Part shown: positions 1 through 5,793 of the stretch, piece by piece | Position numbering within the stretch: position 1 is the first letter of the stretch | Layout: each line of letters starts with the position of its first letter | Assembly (NCBI GenBank): GCA_007116835.1 | Contig: SKHS01000227.1 | Location: 1-6,900, forward strand | DNA: 6,900 nucleotides | Origin: Halomonas sp. | GTDB lineage: Bacteria > Pseudomonadota > Gammaproteobacteria > Pseudomonadales > Halomonadaceae | Direction of reading: 5' to 3' | The notes under the pieces: generated by a model | Told to the model about the DNA's origin: nothing | The model's input: only the letters and a program-made list of their open reading frames with translations | The model's database searches: none | Translations under genes and position numbers: made by a program

Positions 1-328
1 CAGCTGCCACCGTTCCGGAATAAAGCACGTCGTCGCCGAGGTTGCTGCCATGATTAATCCCCGCAATAACTAAATCAGGGCGTTCATCCCAAATCCCGTT
101 GACACCAAGATAGACGCAGTCCGCGGGCGTGCCGTCTACGCTGTAAAAACCGTTATCAAGGGCAGTTAACGAAAGAGGCCGCGAGAGTGTCAGCGAATTA
201 CTTGCCCCACTACGATCGCGGTCTGGTGCCACCACGCGCAAATTTGCATGGGCCATCAGCGCATCGTGCAGCGCCCGCAATCCAGGCGCATGGACACCGT
301 CATCATTGGAAAGCAGTAGTCGCCGCAT
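1..328 (-). CDS. surE: 5'/3'-nucleotidase SurE, N-terminal part (cut by window edge)
   Basis: SurE is a metal-dependent nucleoside monophosphate phosphatase (5'- and 3'-nucleotidase) of the cytosol, linked in Enterobacteria to survival in stationary phase. The 109 N-terminal residues are present; the family is about 250 residues long, so the C-terminal half lies beyond the left edge. The sequence opens MRRLLLSNDDGVHAPG, the family signature, followed by APDRDRSGASNSLTL (34-48), GTPADCVYLG (66-75) and INHGSNLGDDVLYSGTVAA (91-109). By alignment from memory to the E. coli protein, the metal ligands should be D9, D10, S40 and N92, all present. The ATG at 328 is preceded by TAAGGAG with 6-nt spacing, and that TAA is also the stop of truD, so the two are probably translationally coupled. 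In relatives pcm, nlpD and rpoS follow; they would lie outside this window. Identification is very secure. Confidence 0.97.
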   Translation of the reverse strand, partial: MRRLLLSNDDGVHAPGLRALHDALMAHANLRVVAPDRDRSGASNSLTLSRPLSLTALDNGFYSVDGTPADCVYLGVNGIWDERPDLVIAGINHGSNLGDDVLYSGTVAA

Positions 329-334
329 CAGCGT

Positions 335-341
335 CTCCTTA
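335..341 (-). promoter_or_regulatory. surE ribosome binding site fused to the truD stop codon
   Basis: On the minus strand the sequence TAAGGAG supplies both the truD termination codon (TAA) and the surE Shine-Dalgarno (AAGGAG), 6 nt before the surE ATG. A ribosome finishing truD therefore sits on the surE start region, which implies coupled translation. The motif is seen directly; the coupling is inference. Confidence 0.8.
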
Positions 342-1379
342 GTCAAAATCAGGATGGTGAATTAACTCACTGATAACAGCCGTTGCAAAGCTGCCGCGTG
401 GCAAGCTAAACGAGAGTAGCACGGCTTCTGGTTCCCAGGTCAGCTGCGGCGAAATAAGTCGAGCACGCAGCGCTCGATGGGCTCTTTTTACGCCGCTATC
501 TATTAACCCTTGGCACAGCATGGGATGTTTCTCACTCAGCTGCGCTTCATAACGGGCTACCTGCTGAGTAGCAGGCTCACCGACTCCCCAAAGCACTCCC
601 GTTGGGTGAATATCAAGCTCAAGCGCGCGCTCCACTAAACGCTCATCTAGGGCTTCCACCGTGAACACACTTTGCGTGCCATCTAGCATGAGCGTATCGC
701 CCACAATGGGCTGGCACCACGTACCATCGCCTAGACGCTCGCTCAATAGGTCATTAAACAAAAAGCTGCGGGCGGTGGAAAGCATCATGCCCTGGCGATC
801 ATCGCGTTTGCGCCAGCCTTTGGCTAGTAGCGCTTGGGCACGCTGTAAATTGCGACCTTCAGGCCCAAAGCGCTGGGGGCCAAAGTAATTAGGGATCCCT
901 TGACGACACAGGGCCTCCCAACGCTCAATAAACTGGCTTTCCTGAATCGCTTCACCACTCAGCCGCAGCGTAAAATGATTGGTACGATGAACGCCACGTT
1001 TAAGCTTTCTAGGGTGCCGCACCTGCTCCAACACATGGATACCCAGCGCGGCTAATGAGGCGGCTAAGTCAGTCGGTGCGTCACAACCCGGCAAATGAAC
1101 GCTTAACCACTGTCGCGTCACGGCAACGCGGTCTTTCATTCCGGAATAGCCAATATCCCGTGGCGTCACACCACACAGACGGCTGACGCTCTTCACCACA
1201 TCTAATGTGCTTTGATGGCGCTTCTCAAGCCGCAACCACAGATGTTCGCCATGGTTTTCAGGCGTAAAATCCAGCTGCTCATCGACAATAAAGTCTTCTG
1301 GACAGGCGCGGTACTGTCCTGGTTTGGGCGCCCCTAGTTCAGCGTCCAAGAAGCGCCGCCAAGCGGGTAAGTTACCCAT
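339..1379 (-). CDS. truD: tRNA pseudouridine(13) synthase TruD
   Basis: TruD isomerises U13 of tRNA-Glu to pseudouridine. From the chosen ATG it has 346 residues, close to the E. coli enzyme (349). Visible signatures are PEDFIVDE (27-34), GYSGMKDRVAVTRQW (77-91) with the catalytic aspartate D83 in the MKD motif, RHPRKLKRG (121-129), PNYFGPQRFG (163-172) and the C-terminal LPRGSFATAVISELI. The insertion domain typical of TruD lies between the catalytic core halves. The reading frame stays open further upstream to a TTG at 1400, but ATG at 1379 is preferred: GAGG sits 6 nt before it, and 26 residues then precede the PEDF motif, as in E. coli. This start overlaps the end of ispF by 8 nt (ATGGGTAA shared). 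The gene continues the operon and ends in the surE ribosome binding site. No irregularities seen. Confidence 0.96.
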   Translation of the reverse strand: MGNLPAWRRFLDAELGAPKPGQYRACPEDFIVDEQLDFTPENHGEHLWLRLEKRHQSTLDVVKSVSRLCGVTPRDIGYSGMKDRVAVTRQWLSVHLPGCDAPTDLAASLAALGIHVLEQVRHPRKLKRGVHRTNHFTLRLSGEAIQESQFIERWEALCRQGIPNYFGPQRFGPEGRNLQRAQALLAKGWRKRDDRQGMMLSTARSFLFNDLLSERLGDGTWCQPIVGDTLMLDGTQSVFTVEALDERLVERALELDIHPTGVLWGVGEPATQQVARYEAQLSEKHPMLCQGLIDSGVKRAHRALRARLISPQLTWEPEAVLLSFSLPRGSFATAVISELIHHPDFD

Positions 1380-1860
1380 GCAGCGCCTCGCGCTGCTCAA
1401 TTAACACCACGGCTTCGGCAGCAATCCCTTCGCCTCGCCCGGTAAACCCAAGCCGCTCGGTCGTGGTCGCCTTAACATTCACCTGACCTAGACGAATACC
1501 TAAATCTTCTGCAATCACCGTGCGCATGGCTTCTATGTGCGGTGCCATTTTAGGGGCTTGTGCCATTAGTGTGGCATCCAGGTTAATCACCCTAAACCCT
1601 TCTGCGTGAACTAGTTGAACCACGTGGCGCAACAGCGCGCGACTATCCGCCCCAGCCCATTCGGGGTCGGTATCAGGGAAATGTCGCCCGATATCGCCAA
1701 GCGCACAGGCACCCAACAAGGCATCACTAACCGCATGTAGCAACACGTCGCCATCCGAGTGGGCGATAAAACCATGCTCGAACGGCAACTTAACGCCACC
1801 AATCATCAAATGATCACCAGTGCCGAACCGGTGCACGTCAAACCCGTGGCCAATTCGCAT
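1372..1860 (-). CDS. ispF: 2-C-methyl-D-erythritol 2,4-cyclodiphosphate synthase IspF
   Basis: IspF converts CDP-methylerythritol 2-phosphate to methylerythritol 2,4-cyclodiphosphate plus CMP, the fifth step of the MEP isoprenoid pathway; it works as a homotrimer with a divalent metal. The protein has 162 residues (E. coli 159). It starts MRIGHGFDVHRFG, giving metal ligands D8 and H10, and H42 follows in HSDGDVLLHA (34-43). DIGRHFPDTD (56-65) and the C-terminal signature ATTTERLGFTGRGEGIAAEA (131-150) are intact. The frame can be extended to TTG at 1866, but the ATG at 1860 gives the standard family N-terminus and has AAGGAG 6 nt upstream. It lies 26 nt downstream of ispD, whose product is two steps earlier in the same pathway (IspE acts between them and is not in the window). 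It overlaps truD by 8 nt. Confidence 0.98.
   Translation of the reverse strand: MRIGHGFDVHRFGTGDHLMIGGVKLPFEHGFIAHSDGDVLLHAVSDALLGACALGDIGRHFPDTDPEWAGADSRALLRHVVQLVHAEGFRVINLDATLMAQAPKMAPHIEAMRTVIAEDLGIRLGQVNVKATTTERLGFTGRGEGIAAEAVVLIEQREALHG
1386..1389 (-). promoter_or_regulatory. truD ribosome binding site inside ispF
   Basis: GAGG on the minus strand lies 6 nt before the ATG at 1379, inside the last codons of ispF. It decides for this ATG against the in-frame TTG at 1400, which would lengthen the ispF overlap to 29 nt and add seven residues not expected from the family. Confidence 0.6.
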
Positions 1861-1866
1861 TAACAA

Positions 1867-1872
1867 CTCCTT
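1867..1872 (-). promoter_or_regulatory. ispF ribosome binding site
   Basis: AAGGAG on the minus strand, in the 26-nt gap between ispD and ispF, is 6 nt from the ATG at 1860. It would be directly abutting the alternative TTG at 1866, so it rules that start out. Confidence 0.75.
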
Positions 1873-1886
1873 TTCAGAGACTCATT

Positions 1887-2597
1887 TCAGAGACGCGCGT
1901 TGGCGACCTGGGCCGCTTGGGAGGCCATAATAGCAGTGGCAAGGGCAAGATCATCGGGGTGGGTTATCTTGAGATTATCCCGCCGCCCGCTGACTAATTT
2001 TGGCGCTTCACCCAGCGCCTCCACCGCTGACGCTTCATCGGTCACAACGCACTGGTGCTCAACGGCGTGCTCTAGCGCTCGACGTAACAACGCGTAGCGA
2101 AAACCTTGAGGCGTTAACGCGTGCCACAGACCTTCCCGTGACTCTGTTGCAGTGCTTAGCAGCTCAGCGTTCGCACGCTTCATAGTATCCGCCACCGGCA
2201 TCGCTAAGAGCGCGCCACTAGGGTGCTCATTAGCCGCACGAAAAAGTGCTAATAAGTCAGCCGCTGTGACGCAGGGTCGCGCAACATCATGCACCATCAC
2301 CATATCGTTTTCTTGCGCTTTAATGGCGTGTAGCGCATTCAAAACGCTGTCCATCCGTTCAGCACCACCTGAGACACGCTGCCAATCAGCGAAGGGCACC
2401 CATTCAGGGTTAAACCAGCCATCATCGTTATCTAAGCACAGCACCAAATGAGCGGTGGGAAACGCAGCATAAAGACGGTTAAGGGTATGGACCAAAATAG
2501 GCTGTTCGCCTAACGCCAGATACTGTTTGGGCTTCTTGGCCCCCATCCGCGTACCTTGCCCAGCCGCAGGAACGATAAGCCACACTGTGTTACTCAT
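1887..2597 (-). CDS. ispD: 2-C-methyl-D-erythritol 4-phosphate cytidylyltransferase IspD
   Basis: IspD couples methylerythritol 4-phosphate with CTP to give CDP-methylerythritol and pyrophosphate, the third step of the MEP pathway. At 236 residues it equals the E. coli enzyme. The nucleotide-binding loop PAAGQGTRMGAKKPKQYL (10-27) contains the expected R17 and K25; VHDVARPCV (102-110) holds D104; ESREGLWHALTPQGF (152-166) includes R154; TDEASAVEALG (186-196) and DNLKITHPDDL (207-217) with K210 complete the active site. Residue equivalences are from remembered alignment to E. coli (R20, K27, D106, R157, K213). The ATG overlaps the ftsB stop in an ATGA arrangement and its Shine-Dalgarno, AAGGCGG (2604-2610, 6 nt spacing), lies inside the ftsB end, so translation is probably coupled to ftsB. 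This ftsB-ispD-ispF order is widely conserved in gammaproteobacteria. Confidence 0.98.
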   Translation of the reverse strand: MSNTVWLIVPAAGQGTRMGAKKPKQYLALGEQPILVHTLNRLYAAFPTAHLVLCLDNDDGWFNPEWVPFADWQRVSGGAERMDSVLNALHAIKAQENDMVMVHDVARPCVTAADLLALFRAANEHPSGALLAMPVADTMKRANAELLSTATESREGLWHALTPQGFRYALLRRALEHAVEHQCVVTDEASAVEALGEAPKLVSGRRDNLKITHPDDLALATAIMASQAAQVANARL

Positions 2598-2947
2598 TCA
2601 CTACCGCCTTTGCCGGGCAAACCGGGTTGCGTCACCCAGCCGGCATTAATGCCTAGTAACTCTGTTTCAATCGCCACACCCGGCACCCAAAAAAATTGTT
2701 CGTCGCTGCGCACCATGCCCATATCGCTGCGCGCGCGTTCTTCAATAGCATCCAAGCCAGTTTTTAAATCAGTGACCTCGGCAGCCAGCCGGGCATTACG
2801 CTCGCGCATCGGTACATTGGCCGCCTCTTGAACGGCAACACGCTGCTCTACCAACTGCAAGTCTTTCCACCCACCGTTGCCGAACCATAGCTGGTAATGG
2901 AGAAACCCGAAAACGGCAAGTAATGCAACCGTTAGCAATTTGTGCAT
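2594..2947 (-). CDS. ftsB: Cell division protein FtsB
   Basis: FtsB is a small bitopic inner-membrane protein of the divisome that pairs with FtsL through a periplasmic coiled coil and, with FtsQ, controls septal peptidoglycan synthesis. The 117 residues show a short N-terminus, a membrane helix at about 3-21, the characteristic HYQLWFGNGGW (17-27), a coiled-coil stretch at about 30-72 rich in E, R, A and L, and the conserved EERARSDMGMVRSDEQFFW (69-87). The tail is somewhat longer than in E. coli FtsB (103). The ATG at 2947 is chosen over the adjacent upstream GTG (2950), because AAGGAG stands 7 nt from ATG but only 4 nt from GTG. The gene overlaps ispD by 4 nt. In many gammaproteobacteria eno precedes ftsB; here a COG3146 gene does, and ftsB appears to have its own promoter. 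Confidence 0.95.
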   Translation of the reverse strand: MHKLLTVALLAVFGFLHYQLWFGNGGWKDLQLVEQRVAVQEAANVPMRERNARLAAEVTDLKTGLDAIEERARSDMGMVRSDEQFFWVPGVAIETELLGINAGWVTQPGLPGKGGSE

Positions 2948-2954
2948 CACCGCA

Positions 2955-2960
2955 CTCCTT
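2955..2960 (-). promoter_or_regulatory. ftsB ribosome binding site
   Basis: AAGGAG on the minus strand is 7 nt before ATG (2947) and 4 nt before the in-frame GTG (2950). The spacing favours the ATG. Confidence 0.65.
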
Positions 2961-2981
2961 TTTAAGTGCTAAACGGCGCGC

Positions 2982-2990
2982 ATTATGCCA
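2982..2990 (-). promoter_or_regulatory. Putative extended -10 promoter for the ftsB operon
   Basis: In the 88-nt gap between the COG3146 stop and the ftsB start, the minus strand reads TGGCATAAT, i.e. an extended -10 (TGn followed by CATAAT, 5 of 6 to TATAAT). No good -35 stands 16-18 nt upstream, which is tolerable for extended -10 promoters. Transcription would start near 2975 and leave a leader of roughly 28 nt before the ATG. No clear terminator for the upstream gene is visible in the gap, so readthrough may add to this promoter. This is motif-based inference only. Confidence 0.4.
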
Positions 2991-3035
2991 CTAAGGGACA
3001 GGTCCAGCGAGCCACGCTTATCCATGTATCACGCC

Positions 3036-4184
3036 TTATTTAAACGGTAGTGCCTCTTGTGCTGCCTCACGGTACGCTCTGATATGATGCCCTTCTTCCT
3101 CGCAAAACTGAGCAACGCCTGCCGCTAACCCAGGGTGCGCAAGGTAATGCAGCGAGCGCACCCGCTGAGGAGCAAACCCTCGTACCAGCTTATGCTCGCC
3201 TTGGGTGCCAGGATCAAACAGCCCCAGCTTATTTTCTAAGCAATACTCGATGCCCTGGTAATAACAGGCTTCAAAATGAAGGCAGTCAGCGACGACTTCA
3301 CTTCCCCAGTAACGCCCGTAAAGCGTGCTTTCGCCGCGGAAATACAGCGCTGCAGCAACCGGCTGACCATGCAGCCATGCCTGCACCAGAACAAGCGCAT
3401 CGCACATGGTATGGCGCAGTTGCTCAAAAAAGTCCGCGTTTAGGTACGGCGGTCGCCCCCGCTCGTGGTAAGTGATGGTATAGCAGCGGTAGAAGTGTGC
3501 CATGGCTGCCTGCGTAATAGACTCACCCTCCAGGCAGTGCAGGGTGAAGCCCTGTTCGGCGACCAAGCGCCGCTCACGCTTGATCATCTTGCGGCGCTTT
3601 GACGTAAGGCTCGCGAGAAAACCATCAAAATCACCAAATGCGCGATCCCGCCACTGAAATTGAACGCCTTCTCGGATGATTAACGAAGGAAACTGCTGCC
3701 GCCAGGCGTCCACTTCATCATCTTGCGCAAACAGCAAATGCCAGCTTGAGAGCTTCCGCTCTTGGCAATGAGTCTGCCAAGCCGTGGCTAGCACACCGCG
3801 CACAGCGGCCGCATCGGTACCTTCTGCGATCAAAGTGCGTGTACCAGGCACTGGCGTAAAAGGAATAGCGCTGAGTGCTTTGGGATAATAGTGCCCGCCG
3901 GCACGCTCCAGTGCGTCGGCCCAGCCCCAGTCAAACACATACTCTCCGTAGGAGTGATGCTTTCGATACATGGGCAGCGCGCCCACTAAATCGTTATCTT
4001 GCCATACACTGAGATGACAAGGCTCCCAACCGGTGGCACGGCTGACCGAGCCGCTGTGCTCTAACGCTCGTAAAAACGCATGACGCAAAAACGGCTGATC
4101 ATGACTGACCAAGGCGTCCCAATGGGTAGCGTCTACCGCTTCAATAGTGGGTAGCACAACGCATGACAGCGAGCGTAAAAGCAT
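3036..4184 (-). CDS. COG3146/DUF482 FemAB-like putative N-acyltransferase
   Basis: The 382-residue protein matches the remembered features of the COG3146 family (PF04339, annotated 'peptidoglycan biosynthesis/recognition' or GNAT/FemAB-like), whose reaction is not established to my knowledge. Family hallmarks seen in order are PFLRHAFLRALEHSGSV (31-47), HSYGEYVFDWGWADA (77-91), YYPKALSAIPFTPVPGTR (99-116), the basic LTSKRRKMIKRER (193-205), LYGRYWG (288-294), LHFEACYYQGIEYC (302-315) and FDPGTQGEHKLVRGFAP (323-339). The length is typical and two acyltransferase-like halves are plausible. No signal peptide or membrane segment is visible, so it should be cytosolic. The ATG at 4184 is preceded by a G-rich run (AGGGGG) that is part of a small hairpin. 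The gene is divergent from the ALDH and lies 88 nt upstream of ftsB. Family assignment is secure; the biochemical role is unknown. Confidence 0.85.
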   Translation of the reverse strand: MLLRSLSCVVLPTIEAVDATHWDALVSHDQPFLRHAFLRALEHSGSVSRATGWEPCHLSVWQDNDLVGALPMYRKHHSYGEYVFDWGWADALERAGGHYYPKALSAIPFTPVPGTRTLIAEGTDAAAVRGVLATAWQTHCQERKLSSWHLLFAQDDEVDAWRQQFPSLIIREGVQFQWRDRAFGDFDGFLASLTSKRRKMIKRERRLVAEQGFTLHCLEGESITQAAMAHFYRCYTITYHERGRPPYLNADFFEQLRHTMCDALVLVQAWLHGQPVAAALYFRGESTLYGRYWGSEVVADCLHFEACYYQGIEYCLENKLGLFDPGTQGEHKLVRGFAPQRVRSLHYLAHPGLAAGVAQFCEEEGHHIRAYREAAQEALPFK

Positions 4185-4343
4185 GATGCCCCCCTGGGCA
4201 GATCAGCAAAAAATCCGTTAACGACTTTATCATTAATGGGGCAACTAGCGCGCTGTATAGACTGTCATTTCTGTTCAGAGCGCGGCATTCAAGCGATGAT
4301 GTCGTGATCATACTTTCTTGACGAACGGATCAAAGGAGCCGCT
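4185..4343. promoter_or_regulatory. Divergent intergenic region between the COG3146 gene and the ALDH
   Basis: This 159-nt gap must hold the start signals for both divergent genes. On the minus strand a -10-like TATACA lies at 4254-4259, without a convincing -35. On the plus strand CATACT (4309-4314) is a weak -10 candidate overlapping a 5-bp-arm dyad, ATGAT-N6-ATCAT (4296-4311), which could be an operator for the ALDH. AAAGGAG at 4332-4338 is the ALDH ribosome binding site. None of the promoter calls is strong, and no BetI-like or other recognisable operator was found. Confidence 0.3.
4187..4200 (-). repeat. Small inverted repeat masking the Shine-Dalgarno of the COG3146 gene
   Basis: On the minus-strand transcript TGCCC pairs with GGGCA around the loop AGGG, ending 2 nt before the ATG at 4184. 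The only Shine-Dalgarno-like sequence, AGGGGG, falls in the loop and the 3' arm, so folding would hide it. The palindrome is seen directly; an effect on translation is inference. Confidence 0.45.
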
Positions 4344-5699
4344 ATGAAACGCGACTTAACGCACCTTTTTAACACTCAGCGTCACGCAGCTAGCCAAGCA
4401 CCGTTCCCCACGCTAAGGATGCGCAGGGAGCGTCTAGCCCGGCTTGCTAACATGACCAAGCATCATCAGAAAGCCATCATACGCGCTATTCAAGCCGACT
4501 TTGGAAAACGTAGCGAAACAGAAATACGTCTAGCGGAAATCAGCGCCGTGCTGCAGGCCACACGCTACGCCCGGTGGCACCTTTGGCACTGGATGCGACC
4601 ACGCCGCGCCGCTATGCCGTGGCGTTTATGGCCTGCGCGCGCACATATTGCGCCTCAACCACTTGGTGTGGTCGGCGTTATGTCGCCCTGGAATTACCCC
4701 TGGAGCCTGGCGCTGATGCCCGCTCTGGATGCATTCGCAGCGGGCAATAGCGTGATGATCAAGCCCAGTGAGCATACCCCCCACACCAGCGCCTTGCTGG
4801 CCAAACTGGTGCCACAGTATTTCACCGATGAAGAGCTGTGCATTGTTGAGGGCGGCCCAGAGATCGCCAAGGCATTTAGCGCACTGCCCTTTGATCACCT
4901 GGTGTTTACAGGCTCAACTCAGGTAGGCCGTCAAGTCGCACTTGCCGCTGCGGCACAGTTAACCCCTGTGACGCTTGAATTAGGTGGCAAATCACCGGCC
5001 ATTGTAGCCGGTGATGCCGATCTGGATCGTGCTGCTGCATCCCTTATTTTTGGCAAGGGGTTGAACGCTGGTCAGACCTGCATAGCGCCGGATTACGTGC
5101 TAGTAGAAAGCCGCCACCTAGAAGCGCTCATCCAGGCGCTCAGCCGTGCTATTACACAGCAGCGCCCCAACGACAAAGAGGCCACAGGCTTTGTTAGCCC
5201 CCAGCACCAACAGCGCAGTGAACACCTGATAGCCCAGGCGATAGATCACGGCTGCCGTGTGATTGATAACGGTCAGCACGCCCCTGCGCTGGTCATTGAC
5301 CCGACACAAGACCTTGAGCTGATGCGCGACGAAATTTTTGGTCGTGCGCTACCACTGATTAGCGTTAAACATATCGACGACGCTATCGCTTTTATCAACA
5401 CTCGGCCTCATCCGCTGGCGCTTTATGCCTTTACTGAGGATAAACTGTTGCAAACGAGGCTGCGTCACACAACCCGCTCTGGCGCACTGATCTTTAACGA
5501 AACGCTGCTCCACCACGCGGTTCCTTCACTGCCCTTTGGTGGCGTTGGTGACAGCGGCACAGGCGCGTATCACGGCCGTCACGGTTTCGAGCGATTCAGC
5601 CATTTGCGTGGCGTCTTTTATCAATCAAAACGGGCCTCTAGCGCATTAATACGGCCTCCCTACAAACGCTGGCTATTAAAATTACTGAGGATTGGCTAA
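4344..5699 (+). CDS. NAD(P)-dependent aldehyde dehydrogenase, coniferyl aldehyde dehydrogenase type
   Basis: Aldehyde dehydrogenases oxidise an aldehyde to the acid with NAD(P)+. The 451 residues and short N-terminus fit the class 3/CALDH branch (CalB-like) rather than the roughly 490-residue betaine aldehyde dehydrogenases. Seen motifs are QPLGVVGVMSPWNYPWSLAL (105-124) with oxyanion-hole N117, cofactor K140 in MIKPSE, the Rossmann motif FTGSTQVG (188-195), ELGGKSP with general base E212, NAGQTCIAPDY with nucleophile C246, MRDEIFG (327-333) and LPFGGVGDSGTGAYHG (396-411). The C-terminus (RPPYKRWLLKLLRIG) is basic and hydrophobic, which could attach the enzyme to the membrane. ATG at 4344 has AAAGGAG 5 nt upstream. 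The physiological substrate cannot be read from sequence; coniferyl aldehyde is only the name of the subfamily, and fatty or other aromatic aldehydes are equally possible. No intact partner gene lies nearby. Confidence 0.9.
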   Translation: MKRDLTHLFNTQRHAASQAPFPTLRMRRERLARLANMTKHHQKAIIRAIQADFGKRSETEIRLAEISAVLQATRYARWHLWHWMRPRRAAMPWRLWPARAHIAPQPLGVVGVMSPWNYPWSLALMPALDAFAAGNSVMIKPSEHTPHTSALLAKLVPQYFTDEELCIVEGGPEIAKAFSALPFDHLVFTGSTQVGRQVALAAAAQLTPVTLELGGKSPAIVAGDADLDRAAASLIFGKGLNAGQTCIAPDYVLVESRHLEALIQALSRAITQQRPNDKEATGFVSPQHQQRSEHLIAQAIDHGCRVIDNGQHAPALVIDPTQDLELMRDEIFGRALPLISVKHIDDAIAFINTRPHPLALYAFTEDKLLQTRLRHTTRSGALIFNETLLHHAVPSLPFGGVGDSGTGAYHGRHGFERFSHLRGVFYQSKRASSALIRPPYKRWLLKLLRIG

Positions 5700-5723
5700 A
5701 GCTTATTAACAAATATCCGATAA
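5697..5723 (+). promoter_or_regulatory. Putative sigma-28 (FliA) promoter for the sensor gene
   Basis: TAAAGCTT (5697-5704), 11 nt, then TCCGATAA (5716-5723). The enterobacterial FliA consensus is TAAAGTTT-N11-GCCGATAA, so 14 of 16 positions match with exact spacing. The -35 element begins on the TAA stop codon of the ALDH. Transcription would begin near 5730, giving a leader of about 80 nt before the sensor ATG at 5808. The match is seen directly; use by FliA is inference. Confidence 0.55.
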
Positions 5724-5765
5724 TCACTGATGTTCGCAGACGAATCATCTAGCTGAGCACACTGT

Positions 5766-5793
5766 TTGAACAAACTTTCTTGAACATACTTTT
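5766..5793 (+). repeat. Tandem 14-bp direct repeat upstream of the sensor gene
   Basis: TTGAACAAACTTTC (5766-5779) is followed immediately by TTGAACATACTTTT (5780-5793), 12 of 14 identical. The first copy overlaps a short dyad, GTTTG-AA-CAAAC (5764-5775). A run of eight T (5790-5797) follows, just before the GGGA ribosome binding site. The 10-mer ACTTTCTTGA at the repeat junction (5774-5783) also occurs upstream of the ALDH at 4312-4321. Function is unknown; a binding site or leader structure is possible. Confidence 0.5.

Noticed and set aside
1380..1400. Longer truD from TTG at 1400
   Set aside because: It would enlarge the ispF overlap to 29 nt and add seven residues not expected; ATG at 1379 has GAGG at good spacing and a family-like N-terminus.
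1861..1866. Longer ispF from TTG at 1866
   Set aside because: The TTG abuts AAGGAG directly, leaving no spacing; the ATG at 1860 yields the standard MRIGHGFDVH start.
2152..2451. Plus-strand open frame of 99 codons opposite ispD
   Set aside because: Its translation shows no recognisable domain and it lies wholly antisense to a well-conserved ispD.
4318..4346. TTGACG (4318-4323) as a -35 element for the ALDH
   Set aside because: The -10 position would fall on the start codon, with no TATAAT-like sequence at suitable spacing.
4626..4898. Minus-strand open frame opposite the ALDH
   Set aside because: It lies antisense to the conserved substrate/cofactor region of the ALDH and has no protein-like motifs of its own.
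4344..5699. ALDH as betaine aldehyde dehydrogenase BetB
   Set aside because: Tempting in a halophile, but the protein is about 40 residues too short, has the CALDH-type N-terminus and PFGGVGDSGTGAYHG motif, and no betA, betI or betT lies next to it.
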